Of a stretch of 64,000 bases of DNA, positions 1 to 8,590 are shown one piece after another. The notes beneath the pieces were generated by a model, which did no database searches, had not been told where the DNA came from, and worked only from the letters and a program-made list of their open reading frames with translations. The DNA is from Candidatus Saccharimonadota bacterium (GTDB lineage Bacteria; Patescibacteriota; Saccharimonadia; Saccharimonadales; Saccharimonadaceae). The stretch is taken from contig JAFYAV010000002.1 in assembly GCA_017540545.1 (NCBI GenBank), positions 268,402 to 332,401 on the forward strand, in the 5' to 3' direction. Every line of letters starts with the position of its first letter. Positions within the stretch are counted from its first letter, which is position 1. Both the position numbers and the translations under genes were made by a program.

Positions 1-1
1 G

Positions 2-232
2 GTTAATTGGCTGCTCGAACACATAGAGCCGCAACTTCCAAATAACGCGGCCATCTACACCGTCGCTGCAGGCGACCATTATAACGATATTGAGATGCTT
101 TGTAATGTAGACAGAAGCTTTGTGATGGAGAAAGGCCGCAAAGAGGTTAAAGCCCTCAGCGGCATCCAAATCGTCCCCAATCTCCACACGGCAATCGATT
201 CTGTTCTAAATTCAGAGAATATCGTACCGTAA
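2..232 (+). CDS. HAD-family phosphatase, C-terminal fragment
   Basis: The frame is open from the window edge and stops at TAA 230-232, giving the last 76 residues of a protein whose start lies outside. Around residues 24-33 it has GDHYNDIEML, matching HAD motif IV (GDxxND), whose acidic residues hold the catalytic magnesium. The tail after it is about the length expected for the end of a Cof or MPGP-like HAD phosphatase. The substrate cannot be told from this piece. Confidence 0.72.
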   Translation, partial: VNWLLEHIEPQLPNNAAIYTVAAGDHYNDIEMLCNVDRSFVMEKGRKEVKALSGIQIVPNLHTAIDSVLNSENIVP

Positions 233-305
233 CTATCGAGCAAAAAACTAACGCATACACCGGCCAGCAATGGCCGGTTATTTCTTGTCGAAGCCCGATA
301 GGTGC

Positions 306-311
306 TATAAT
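306..311 (+). promoter_or_regulatory. Extended -10 box, leaderless start of the CofE-like gene
   Basis: TGCTATAAT sits with its hexamer at 306-311, and exactly 6 nt separate it from the ATG at 318. Transcription should begin at or next to the start codon. No Shine-Dalgarno sequence fits in the gap. Confidence 0.65.
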
Positions 312-317
312 CACCCC

Positions 318-1088
318 ATGAAGATAGAAATTCTCCCCGTTAAAACTCGAATTGTTAATCCGCCAAAAGACGAAATCTGGGATATTGTCGACCAATTAGA
401 AGTCAAAGATGGCGATATTGTTTTCATCACCTCAAAAATCATGGCTATCCATCAGGGACGCACCGTCAAAAAGACCGACATCACAAAAGAAGCCCTCATC
501 GAGCAAGAGGCTGACCGCGCCCTTTCTTACCCAAATCCATATGATGATTACAACATGAACCTTACCCTCACCGTCGCCCATGGCGTACTCATTCCCGCTG
601 CCGGCATCGACGAGAGTAATGCTAATGGATACTATATTTTGTGGCCAGAAGACATCGACGAATTCTGCCGAGATATTCGCAAGCGACTTATAGACAAGTA
701 TAAACTTCGCCGGCTTGGTGTCGTCGCCACTGACTCGCACACTACACCATTACGCTGGGGTGTCACCGGCATCACTATTGGACTCGCTGGCGTTCAACCA
801 CTCAGAGACATAAGGGGCGAGCAAGACCTTTTCGGACGCGAAATGCACGTTACGCAAGTTGACTTAATCGACCCCCTCGCCGCTATGGCCGTCAAAGCCA
901 TGGGAGAAAGTTCCGAAGGTACGCCGATTGTAATCATGCGCGGCGATCTCGGCATTCACTTCTCAAGCAAAGCCTCTATGGAAAACTTCAAAATAGAACC
1001 AGAATTAGACCTTTATCGACCATTGCTAGATGCAATGAAAATAATTAAAAAGACGCCTCATAACAAAGCCGCCGCAAAACACTTGTAA
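318..1088 (+). CDS. CofE-like gamma-glutamyl ligase family protein
   Basis: 256 residues. The N-terminal stretch VKDGDIVFITSKIMA and the central SHTTPLRWG (residues about 138-147) followed by GVTGITIG match the F420-0:gamma-glutamyl ligase (CofE) fold, which joins glutamate to a carboxylated substrate using GTP in F420 producers. No other F420 gene is visible here, so the natural acceptor is unknown. I chose ATG 318 over an in-frame ATG at 270 because a -10 box lies 6 nt upstream and homology starts there. The 3' end overlaps the convergent gene by 31 nt. Confidence 0.75.
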   Translation: MKIEILPVKTRIVNPPKDEIWDIVDQLEVKDGDIVFITSKIMAIHQGRTVKKTDITKEALIEQEADRALSYPNPYDDYNMNLTLTVAHGVLIPAAGIDESNANGYYILWPEDIDEFCRDIRKRLIDKYKLRRLGVVATDSHTTPLRWGVTGITIGLAGVQPLRDIRGEQDLFGREMHVTQVDLIDPLAAMAVKAMGESSEGTPIVIMRGDLGIHFSSKASMENFKIEPELDLYRPLLDAMKIIKKTPHNKAAAKHL

Positions 1089-1864
1089 GTCTCTATTGCG
1101 GGATTCCATTGCTGCGCCAAAGCTGCTCGCACAAGCAAAGAACCATCCCATAATGTCAGTTGCGTCCAATCCGTATCCGATATCGGCTGTGTTATTACGT
1201 TCCCGCTCTGAGCGACTATAATTTGCCCGTCATGAAAAGTCACGATTGTCATTCCAAAACTCAACGTAAACTTATGCAAAGTTTCAACTAGCTGATTCAT
1301 CGGCATCGATAATGTAACGACTTTCGGATAATACATCGTCCTCAACATCCTCTGTAGCTGCGGCAATGTTAAAAGTAAACACGTCTCCGCTTCACGCAAT
1401 AAGCTCCAATCCGCTACCTCGGGAATTATTGCATCCACCGCATCGCGCGTAATAAAAACCGGTTTCATGCATTTGCGCAAAAAATCCGCCAATGCCACAG
1501 TCGTTTCCGCATTCTTGCCCACGTCACCAATCAGCACGACCGTATCCGCCCAATCCGCCTGCACCAACATTTCAGACACCGCCTCTTTACCAAAAGCGCC
1601 CGAACCTTTCTCGGACTGTGCGAAATATACCTCTGGCGTTGACGGCACTTGCCCCTTCACTGAACTCGGCATCAGCACTCGCACCTCCCCTGCGCCAATT
1701 TTATCCGCCACTTGCATCGCATTCGCCACCGTAAAGAAGGCGTTTTTATTGCCACCAATAATCAAAATTTTTCCAGCCAAACGCCGCTGTTCTGGCCGAT
1801 CCAAATCTACCTCAGGAAAAAGTGGCGAAATACCCTGCTTTTCCCAATAATCATAATCAACCAT
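1058..1864 (-). CDS. ADP-dependent NAD(P)H-hydrate dehydratase-like (ribokinase fold)
   Basis: 268 residues. KILIIGGNKNAFFTVANAMQ near the N-terminus, followed by GAGEVRVLMP and a VVLIGDVGKN segment, resembles the YjeF C-terminal / CARKD ribokinase-like domain that repairs hydrated NAD(P)H. The usual C-terminal GTGD-type motif is not obvious (VARAALAQQWNPA at the end), so activity is uncertain. The start at 1864 shares one base with the xthA stop (TGATG), which indicates translational coupling. No epimerase domain is attached. Confidence 0.55.
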   Translation of the reverse strand: MVDYDYWEKQGISPLFPEVDLDRPEQRRLAGKILIIGGNKNAFFTVANAMQVADKIGAGEVRVLMPSSVKGQVPSTPEVYFAQSEKGSGAFGKEAVSEMLVQADWADTVVLIGDVGKNAETTVALADFLRKCMKPVFITRDAVDAIIPEVADWSLLREAETCLLLTLPQLQRMLRTMYYPKVVTLSMPMNQLVETLHKFTLSFGMTIVTFHDGQIIVAQSGNVITQPISDTDWTQLTLWDGSLLVRAALAQQWNPAIETYKCFAAALL

Positions 1865-2658
1865 CACCTTAGCTCCAGCATAATTGGGCAATGATCCGAC
1901 CCTTTAATATCGTCATAAATCTCCGCCGCTACAATCCGTTCGCGCAATCGTTCTGACGCCAAGAAATAATCTATCCGCCAACCGATATTTCTCATTCGCG
2001 CTCCGCCACGATATGACCACCAAGAATACTTTTGCTCATCTGGATGCAAACTCCGCCAAGTATCAATGAAACCGCTATTTAGATAATTCGTCATGCCCTG
2101 ACGCCCCTCCTTCGTAAAACCGGCGTTACCTTCATTCTGCTTCGGTCGCGCTAAATCTATTTCTTCGTGAGCTACATTAAAATCACCGCAAACCAAGACC
2201 GGCTTTCGCGCATCTAGCATTTGCATATAGGCTAATAATGCCCTGTCCCAAACTAACTCTCGATATTTCAAACGTCCCAAATCATGTTTTTCGTTCGGCA
2301 CATATACATTAATCAAGAAATAGTCTTTGAATTCTACCATCAGCACCCGCCCCTCTTTACGCGCATCGCCAAATTGATCGCTCCATCCGTCAAATTGTTT
2401 CTCAATCTCCTCCGGAAAACCATACGCAATCGTCAATGGCTCCTGTTTTGTGAAGATAGCCGTACCAGAATAACCCGCACGTTCGGCCGAATTCCAAATT
2501 TCCTCATACTCAGGCAAGTCGACTTCCGCCTGCCCCTGCTTCGCCTTCGTTTCCTGCAAGCACAAAATATCCGGCGCGTGCTCACCAATAAAGTGCTGCA
2601 ATGCGCCCTTATTAAGAATAGCCCTCAGTCCATTCACATTCCAAGAATATAGCTTCAT
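1864..2658 (-). CDS. xthA: Exodeoxyribonuclease III / AP endonuclease
   Basis: 264 residues, a full-length ExoIII of the endonuclease/exonuclease/phosphatase fold. It opens with [18 protein letters not shown], has LCLQETKA (metal-binding Glu), [18 protein letters not shown] in the middle, and ends with [11 protein letters not shown] carrying the catalytic Asp-His pair. It incises abasic sites and degrades 3' ends in base-excision repair. It overlaps the DUF1653 gene upstream by 4 nt and the dehydratase-like gene downstream by 1 nt, forming a three-gene operon. Confidence 0.95.
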   Translation of the reverse strand: MKLYSWNVNGLRAILNKGALQHFIGEHAPDILCLQETKAKQGQAEVDLPEYEEIWNSAERAGYSGTAIFTKQEPLTIAYGFPEEIEKQFDGWSDQFGDARKEGRVLMVEFKDYFLINVYVPNEKHDLGRLKYRELVWDRALLAYMQMLDARKPVLVCGDFNVAHEEIDLARPKQNEGNAGFTKEGRQGMTNYLNSGFIDTWRSLHPDEQKYSWWSYRGGARMRNIGWRIDYFLASERLRERIVAAEIYDDIKGSDHCPIMLELR

Positions 2659-2906
2659 CTATCTTCTCTCACACTTTTTATATTTCGCAAAGTAAAACGA
2701 TACTTCGCCTTTACGTCTGGGTTCTTCTCGTGGTCAACTTCGCTCAAAAACATCTCCTTTGGCCGCGCATATAGCCCACAATCCCCGTACAGTCTTCGAT
2801 AAAGCACTAACTCCTCGCCCGTTTCAGAATGAGTCGCCACACCCTCGACCATATAATGGTCGCCCTTGTAATGTCGATAAATACCATGTATCCTCAAACT
2901 TCTCAT
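2655..2906 (-). CDS. DUF1653 domain protein
   Basis: 83 residues. [36 protein letters not shown] is the characteristic DUF1653 core (G-Y-R-H-Y-K-G then V-Y-R). Function is not established for the family. It is the first gene of the operon with xthA (ATGA overlap). TATAAT at 2918-2913 lies exactly 6 nt before the ATG, so the operon appears to be transcribed without a leader. Confidence 0.85.
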   Translation of the reverse strand: MRSLRIHGIYRHYKGDHYMVEGVATHSETGEELVLYRRLYGDCGLYARPKEMFLSEVDHEKNPDVKAKYRFTLRNIKSVREDR

Positions 2907-2978
2907 ACCATCATTATACCTGATAGAACTAAGATGACCACATCCCCTTAACCAAAGAATACATGCTAGAATATGCTT

Positions 2979-3557
2979 ATGAAAATCGCAAAAATTCTTT
3001 TCAGCATACCGGTAATAATACTACTCTTATTCTTTCTGCCGCCCCTAGGCATAATCGTCCTCTTGGCTAGATACGTCGTCTTTGGTAATCTTCACTTCTA
3101 TCGCGCCCCCTTTGTCATAATTGCTACCAGCGCCATCATTGCGCTCCCCTTCGGCCTCGACTGGCTCCTCAAGGCCCTCCATGCCGGCATCACTATCCCA
3201 TATCTTAGCAATATTCTCGATTGGGAATACTACCCCAAACTACTCGATTTTGCCAAGTTCTCTTTTATTGTCGCCATCATCGTCCTTATCGTCACCATTT
3301 TACTTCGCAACCTCATCAATACTATCAGCAGCAAAATCTCCCAATTAATCGGCGGTTATTATTCTGACATGCAACGCCGTGACGAAGCTATCGCTAAAGA
3401 AAATGACTACAAGCTCAAAGCAAAAGCCATCGAGAGCAAACAGAAAACCCCACACGTCGTCAAATGTCCTCATTGCGGCAAAACTAACCCGATTACCGGC
3501 ACGGTTGGCAAATGTAGCTCTTGCCGTTCCGCCATCGAGTATCATGGCAAACATTAG
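2979..3557 (+). CDS. Membrane protein with C-terminal zinc ribbon
   Basis: 192 residues. Three or four hydrophobic segments occupy roughly residues 1-120 (for example [21 protein letters not shown]). They are followed by a charged helix and a zinc ribbon CPHCGKTN...CSSC close to the C-terminus on the presumed cytoplasmic side. I do not recognise the family. TAGAAT at 2967-2972 is 6 nt from ATG 2979, so I prefer that start over the in-frame ATG at 2973, which directly abuts the -10 box. Confidence 0.6.
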   Translation: MKIAKILFSIPVIILLLFFLPPLGIIVLLARYVVFGNLHFYRAPFVIIATSAIIALPFGLDWLLKALHAGITIPYLSNILDWEYYPKLLDFAKFSFIVAIIVLIVTILLRNLINTISSKISQLIGGYYSDMQRRDEAIAKENDYKLKAKAIESKQKTPHVVKCPHCGKTNPITGTVGKCSSCRSAIEYHGKH

Positions 3558-3559
3558 TT

Positions 3560-3565
3560 TATAAT
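3560..3565 (+). promoter_or_regulatory. -10 box giving a leaderless rel mRNA
   Basis: TATAAT followed by 6 nt and ATG 3572. It lies just after the stop codon of the preceding gene, so rel has its own promoter although the two genes are 14 nt apart. Confidence 0.65.
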
Positions 3566-3571
3566 AGTTAT

Positions 3572-5044
3572 ATGAGCAAACAATCGCCACGCATCAAAAA
3601 GGCTATCGAAATCGCCACCAAAGCGCATGAAGGCCAATTGCGCAAAACTGGCGAGCCATACATTATCCACCCACTCGCCGTCATGAAGCTTCTCCAGGAA
3701 TGGAATATGGACGAGGATAGTATCATAGCCGGCATCCTCCATGACACCGTTGAAGATACCAGTCTTACCCTTCAAGAAATCGAAAACGAATTCGGCAAAG
3801 ATGTTGCTTTTCTCGTTAATGGCGTAACCAAACTTGGCAAAGCCCGCTCAGGCATGAAAGACCTCAATGAATACCTCCCGCAAACCGGCAATAATCTCCT
3901 CAAACTCCTTATTGCTACCGGCCAAGACATCCGCGTTCTTATTATTAAACTAGCCGATCGCCTTCATAACCTTCGTACCCTTGGCGCACTCCCACCCGAC
4001 AAGCAAAAGAAAATCGCCCGCGAATCTCTCGAGGTCTTCGCGCCACTCGCCGACCGTCTCCAGATGGGCCGCGTCCGTGTCGAAATCGAAGAAACCAGTT
4101 TCATGTATGTTAACCCTAAGCGCTACGAGGAACTCAAAAAACTTACCGCTGAACGCCTCAAAAAAGCCGACAAAAAGCTTAAAGCCGCACAAGAAGCCGT
4201 CGAGCAGGCTCTCAAAAAGGAACACATCAAATATAGCTGCGATGGCCGCGTCAAATCCATCTATTCGCTACACAAGAAGCTTGCCAAACACAATCAAAAC
4301 ATCAACCGCATCTACGACATCATCGCTCTGCGCTTTATTGTCGAAGACACTACAACCTGCTATCTCGTTCTCGGTATTATTCACTCCCTTTTTCACCCAA
4401 TGGACGGACGCGTCAAGGATTATATCGCCATGCCAAAACAAAACGGCTACCAATCACTCCATACCACCGTTATTACCAATGACAAACAAATTGTCGAATT
4501 CCAGATTCGCACCCGCGAAATGCACGATTACGCCGAACGCGGTCTTGCCGCCACCTTCTTCTATAACGAACAAAAACTTACTTCCGCCTATGCCGAGGGT
4601 CGCATCAATAAGCTTCCCGCCAACCTGTTCTGGATTAAAGATCTCCAAGAAACCGCCACCAAACTCGCTTCTGGCGAAAAAATCGACGAAAAGAAGCTTC
4701 GGCTCAATCTTTTTGCCGACAAGATCTTCGTCTACACGCCCAAAGGCGACATTATTGATCTGCCCAAAGGCTCCATGCCTCTCGACTTCGCCTATCGTCT
4801 CCATAGTGAAATTGGCGCATCTTGTACTGGCGCAAAAGTAAATGGCAAAATGGTCAATCTAAAAACAAAACTTCATCAAGGCGACGTTGTCGAAATCATT
4901 ACAACCAAAAACTCCAAACCAAACCCCGGTTGGCTCGATAAAGTATTCAGCCGTCATGCTCGCCATAAACTCGTTAGTCAGCTCCACGCCATCATACCTA
5001 ATTTCAGACCCAAGCCGAAAGATGGGAAAAACAGCGAACACTAA
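3572..5044 (+). CDS. rel: RelA/SpoT-type (p)ppGpp synthetase/hydrolase, short form
   Basis: 490 residues. An HD hydrolase domain is near the N-terminus (GILHDTVEDT, residues about 54-63). A synthetase domain spans about residues 230-350 (IYDIIALRFIV, then GRVKDYIAMPKQNGYQSLH), and a TGS domain starts near 385 (IFVYTPKGDIIDLPKGS). The protein stops soon after TGS, so the conserved-cysteine/zinc-finger and ACT domains of about 730-residue Rel proteins are missing. Both catalytic domains look intact. Start set at the MSKQSP methionine by the -10 box at 3560. Confidence 0.93.
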   Translation: MSKQSPRIKKAIEIATKAHEGQLRKTGEPYIIHPLAVMKLLQEWNMDEDSIIAGILHDTVEDTSLTLQEIENEFGKDVAFLVNGVTKLGKARSGMKDLNEYLPQTGNNLLKLLIATGQDIRVLIIKLADRLHNLRTLGALPPDKQKKIARESLEVFAPLADRLQMGRVRVEIEETSFMYVNPKRYEELKKLTAERLKKADKKLKAAQEAVEQALKKEHIKYSCDGRVKSIYSLHKKLAKHNQNINRIYDIIALRFIVEDTTTCYLVLGIIHSLFHPMDGRVKDYIAMPKQNGYQSLHTTVITNDKQIVEFQIRTREMHDYAERGLAATFFYNEQKLTSAYAEGRINKLPANLFWIKDLQETATKLASGEKIDEKKLRLNLFADKIFVYTPKGDIIDLPKGSMPLDFAYRLHSEIGASCTGAKVNGKMVNLKTKLHQGDVVEIITTKNSKPNPGWLDKVFSRHARHKLVSQLHAIIPNFRPKPKDGKNSEH

Positions 5045-6003
5045 TCAAGCCATTCTAAGCTCGTAATATACATAATCTCACAGCTCGTTTTTCTATCAAA
5101 TACGCTCGTCGAATAATCAGTGCGCACTAAGCTTGATCGCACCGTGTAGGCACCTCTTCCCGCTTCGTCCGTAATTGTCGCCTCCACCAAAAACCCTTTC
5201 ATCTCTATATAATCGCCAATCCGCACTCGCTTCAACTTGCGATATAGTCCTTTGTCGTCCACTAATATATGATTATTTGATACACTGCTCGTCAAATCGC
5301 CCATCGTAATTGCATGCTTCTGAAAAATATCGCCATCATACTCATATTTTAGCTTCCGATTTCCGTGCGACCATTTTATCTCGTCACTAAACTCCGCCGA
5401 TGCACCCCAAGCTAAACTAATATCTCGCGGAATCGCCTTATCGAAAGACTGCGCATCGCGATCATCATAATCATCAACTTCCACCACGAGCCCTTTTATA
5501 TCATATGAGGCCAAATAGGTCATTGCCGCCCGATATCCGTCGCCGCCTATCGTCTTTCCTGTTTCTATCTCCTCTCCGCGCTTCTTTGCCTCACTCACCA
5601 GATCGCCAATACTAATCTGTACCGGCTCTGGTATTCCCGCAATCGTCCGATGCGCATGAAAATACAAAGGAATCGCAAAAGCGGCATAGACAGCGCATAC
5701 TGAAGCAACCACGCCTACAGCTACAAGACGCTTCTTTGCCCTCTTCGCTTTGCGTCGCTGCTCCATCACGAAGTCTATTTCGTCAGATATCCTCGATACG
5801 TCACGGCGAATATTTGCATCCCATTCGTTATAAAGTTTCGGTGTTATTTTCCCCAAAGCAAAATCTTGATCAAGCTTTTGTTTCTGCTCAATCTTCCCCA
5901 TCACATCCCGCTGGAATCCTTTTGCTTGCGCCGCACCAATCATGTTATCTGCGCGGCTGTGCTCGATTTTCTTCAGACAATCACCGAAATAATCCGACCT
6001 CAC
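5041..6003 (-). CDS. Single-pass membrane protein, uncharacterised
   Basis: 320 residues with a GTG start. A charged N-terminal half is helical and rich in Lys and Arg; a membrane segment (VGVVASVCAVYAAFAIPLYF) lies near residues 113-132; an external domain follows. The last 130 residues (ISLAWGASAEF, then NNHILVDD, RIGDYIEMKGFLV, SSLVRTD and CEIMYITSLEWLD) follow a pattern I recall from uncharacterised proteobacterial exported proteins (WG, NxH, GD, SLxRxD, CExxYV). It overlaps rel by 4 nt in convergent orientation and lies 19 nt after glyS, so it is probably cotranscribed with glyS. Confidence 0.6.
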   Translation of the reverse strand: MRSDYFGDCLKKIEHSRADNMIGAAQAKGFQRDVMGKIEQKQKLDQDFALGKITPKLYNEWDANIRRDVSRISDEIDFVMEQRRKAKRAKKRLVAVGVVASVCAVYAAFAIPLYFHAHRTIAGIPEPVQISIGDLVSEAKKRGEEIETGKTIGGDGYRAAMTYLASYDIKGLVVEVDDYDDRDAQSFDKAIPRDISLAWGASAEFSDEIKWSHGNRKLKYEYDGDIFQKHAITMGDLTSSVSNNHILVDDKGLYRKLKRVRIGDYIEMKGFLVEATITDEAGRGAYTVRSSLVRTDYSTSVFDRKTSCEIMYITSLEWLD

Positions 6004-6022
6004 CCTTTTCCCACCTTCTACA

Positions 6023-7345
6023 TCACAAATCGGCTATTTTTACTCGCTCTTGTTCGGTCGTATCGCGATCTCGCACCGTCACAGTATCGTCTTCAAGTGT
6101 GTCAAAATCAACCACAACGCACTTTGGCGTACCAATTTCGTCCTGCTTCAGGTAACGCTTGCCGATATTGCCCGAATCATCCCAAGTCACATTACCGTAT
6201 TTCTTACGAAGTTGCGCATAAACCTCACGCGCCTTAGCGACCAGCTCCGGTTTATTCTTTAGAAGTGGCGATACGCAGAAACGGTATGGCGCCAGATGCT
6301 CTGGCAAAGCCAGAATAATACGCGTCTTGCCATCCTTCTTTTCTTCCTTATAAGCACAGCTCAAAACCGCCAATAACAAACGTTCCACGCCAATCGAAGG
6401 CTCAATCACGTGTGGCACGAAACGATCGCCACCGCCTTTTGGAATATATTCCATACTTTTGTTGCTAGCCTTTTGGATATTCATTAGATCGAAATCCGTC
6501 CGGTAAGCCATCCCCATCAACTCCTCTTGTCCATTCGGATAATCAAACATAATGTCAACCGTGTGCTTCGAATAGTGCGCGCGGTCTTCCGGCGCCACCT
6601 CTAAGTCGTGAATGCAATCCTTATCTAGCCCCATCTCATCCGTCAAAAACTTATAGTACTGCTCGTGCAACGTCTCGAAGGTTTCCTTCCAGTTAGCCGG
6701 ATCAATAAAGTACTCTATTTCCATCTGTTCACACTCGCGGTCACGTAAGATAAAATCCCGTGGCGAAATCTCATTGCGAAAAGCCTTCCCCTGCTGCGCC
6801 AAACCGAACGGCAAATCTGGATAAATCGTATCAACGACATTTTTGTAATTCGTAAAAATACCCTGTGCCGTCTCTGGTCTGAGATAAGCAATTGAGCTGT
6901 CGTCATCGACCGGCCCCACATGTGTCCGGAACATCATATTGAACTTGCGAATCTCGCCCCATTCAAATTTGCCACAAGTTGGACATTTCACTTTCTGCGC
7001 CAAAAACTCTTCAGTCGTCACACTCTCGTTGACGCCTTCCGCCAGCTTATCTGCGCGAAAACGGCCATGGCACGCACCGCACTCTACTAGCGGATCGGCA
7101 AAAGTCGCTGTATGGCCAGACGCCTCCCACGTCTTCGGATTCATAATAATCGCTGCATCCACCCCATACATATCATCACGATCCTCCACCCAATATCGCC
7201 ACCAAGTACCCATAATTTTGCGCTTCAGAGCCACGCCGAGCGGACCGAAATCCCAAGTCCCCGCCATACCTCCGTAGACATCTGATCCTTGCCAGATAAA
7301 CCCACGTCTCTTACATAGACTGACTATATCTTCCATCTTTGCCAT
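6023..7345 (-). CDS. glyS: Glycyl-tRNA synthetase (single-chain, class II)
   Basis: 440 residues, the dimeric alpha2 type found in Gram-positives, archaea and eukaryotes rather than the alpha2beta2 enzyme. RGFIWQGSDVYGG and WDFGPLGVALKRK begin the catalytic core; class II motif 2 is in FRNEISPRDFILRDREC and motif 3 in VIEPSIGVERLLLAVL. A zinc-binding pair is visible as CGAC...CPTC. The C-terminal anticodon-binding domain carries QLRKKYGNVTWDDSGNIGKRY. A GGGAG-type ribosome site precedes the ATG and a long leader lies upstream. Confidence 0.97.
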   Translation of the reverse strand: MAKMEDIVSLCKRRGFIWQGSDVYGGMAGTWDFGPLGVALKRKIMGTWWRYWVEDRDDMYGVDAAIIMNPKTWEASGHTATFADPLVECGACHGRFRADKLAEGVNESVTTEEFLAQKVKCPTCGKFEWGEIRKFNMMFRTHVGPVDDDSSIAYLRPETAQGIFTNYKNVVDTIYPDLPFGLAQQGKAFRNEISPRDFILRDRECEQMEIEYFIDPANWKETFETLHEQYYKFLTDEMGLDKDCIHDLEVAPEDRAHYSKHTVDIMFDYPNGQEELMGMAYRTDFDLMNIQKASNKSMEYIPKGGGDRFVPHVIEPSIGVERLLLAVLSCAYKEEKKDGKTRIILALPEHLAPYRFCVSPLLKNKPELVAKAREVYAQLRKKYGNVTWDDSGNIGKRYLKQDEIGTPKCVVVDFDTLEDDTVTVRDRDTTEQERVKIADL

Positions 7346-7474
7346 AACTATTATCTCCCTATACTTAAAATAATAACCCCGCTCTTTTTGCTCTCAGAGT
7401 CACAAGAAATCTAGGCCCGAAGGCCGATGCGTATCCTATTCGTTATTAGGCATCCTCTCATATCCATTATTATA
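7346..7474 (-). promoter_or_regulatory. glyS promoter and ~120-nt leader
   Basis: TGCTATAAT (hexamer 7474-7469) is an extended -10 box. Seven nt downstream an ATG at 7461 opens a 16-codon reading frame ending at TAG 7411-7413. That stop abuts a GGCC-UUCG-GGCC hairpin (7414-7425). The leader has no T-box sequence. Whether the mini-ORF is translated is unknown; it holds only two glycine codons, so classic glycine attenuation is not obvious. Confidence 0.45.
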
Positions 7475-7523
7475 GCATCTTTACGGCTGCGAAAATGAAA
7501 ACACCCTTAAAAAGATATTGGGC

Positions 7524-8246
7524 CTATAAGCTTGCCACCTTCTCCATACACCTAGCCACATATAGCACTTCATCAATCAACGCATCTACGCCAGCCACTT
7601 TTAGCGCTAGCTCCGCCGGACCCGAAACCATCAAGCGCATTAGCTTTATATGGTCCACCCCAATCCTTCCCGCATTTGCCTTACTCAAAGCCGCCTGTTC
7701 CTCATCCCAATAATATCGTCTGTCCGCCGCCAACTTCTCACCATCCGTATCGAAATGTAAATTCACATCCTCGCCCGATGCTCGCGTCAGATTAATCCCC
7801 CACCACGCCCGCAATACATCCTTCCACCGGCCAGGCTCGCCCGCATGTTTCTGCATCACCTGCAACGATTGCTTCAAAATTTTATAAAACTCTGGCGACT
7901 CAATCTGATCCGCTCGCGCGTTCACACTCCGCATCATTGCTCCGCCCATTTCAATCAATTCTATATCCTTCACGAAAGCATCGTAATATTCCAACAGTTT
8001 CGCGCCCGTCAATAACCCCAACTCCGTTCGTCCCTCATGAATTACTACCTCCGACACGCTAAATAGCTCAATCCCACCTGCCAACTTCGACTTTTCTCTG
8101 CGTACCCCTTTCGCAATCACACTTCGTTTCCCCTCCGGAGTCAACAGTTGCAAAATCCGATCCGCCTCACCATAGTCTGTTCGACGCAATATAATCGCCT
8201 CCGTGCGCAAATCCGGCTGCCGCCGCATCGTTTTGTTACTTTTCAT
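7524..8246 (-). CDS. recO: DNA repair protein RecO
   Basis: 240 residues. The N-terminal OB-fold is clear: TEAIILRRTDYGEADRILQL, then TPEGKRSVIAKGVRREKSKL and FSVSEVVIHEG. RecO loads RecA on SSB-coated DNA together with RecR. The four-cysteine zinc site seen in some RecO proteins is absent; only a single late Cys (VARCMEK) remains. Its ATG overlaps the response-regulator stop (ATGA), so it is translated from the two-component operon. Confidence 0.93.
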   Translation of the reverse strand: MKSNKTMRRQPDLRTEAIILRRTDYGEADRILQLLTPEGKRSVIAKGVRREKSKLAGGIELFSVSEVVIHEGRTELGLLTGAKLLEYYDAFVKDIELIEMGGAMMRSVNARADQIESPEFYKILKQSLQVMQKHAGEPGRWKDVLRAWWGINLTRASGEDVNLHFDTDGEKLAADRRYYWDEEQAALSKANAGRIGVDHIKLMRLMVSGPAELALKVAGVDALIDEVLYVARCMEKVASL

Positions 8247-8590
8247 GCCAAAGCCTCCTGGACGGCTTCTAGGAGTTCCTGCGGCATCATTTTGCCCTTG
8301 TCTAGTATACCTACCACACCGTACTGTCGCGCCAATACGTCACGAATCGTCACGCTTGTTACTATCAATACCGGCACCTTTGCTAACTCTGGATAACTCC
8401 GCATTTCATTCAGTACCGCAAAGCCCGTCGGCCCTGTCAGCAAAATATCCAAAATCACCAAATCCGGCACCACCTCATCCATTGCCGCAATTGCCGCTAC
8501 TCCATCATGGAAAAACTCTAAATCATATGACTTCAAAATTCGGCGGTAGTAGTCCTCCCACCCACGATCGTCCTCAATTACGTAAATCAT
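8243..8590 (-). CDS. Single-domain response regulator (CheY-like)
   Basis: 115 residues, a lone receiver domain. VIEDD at the start supplies the acidic pocket, LVILDILLTGPTG the phosphorylated Asp, LIVTSV the switch Ser/Thr and DKGKM the conserved Lys. There is no output domain. The start at 8590 overlaps the kinase stop by 4 nt; a longer in-frame opening up to 8782 runs antiparallel to nothing but overlaps the kinase heavily and is rejected. It probably acts by protein contact. Confidence 0.88.
   Translation of the reverse strand: MIYVIEDDRGWEDYYRRILKSYDLEFFHDGVAAIAAMDEVVPDLVILDILLTGPTGFAVLNEMRSYPELAKVPVLIVTSVTIRDVLARQYGVVGILDKGKMMPQELLEAVQEALA

Noticed and set aside
2973..2978. ATG 2973 as start of the zinc-ribbon membrane protein
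   Set aside because: It touches the -10 box TAGAAT; transcription would begin after it.
7346..7474. T-box riboswitch for glyS
   Set aside because: There is no GGTACCGC-type element or terminator in this leader, unlike the ileS leader.
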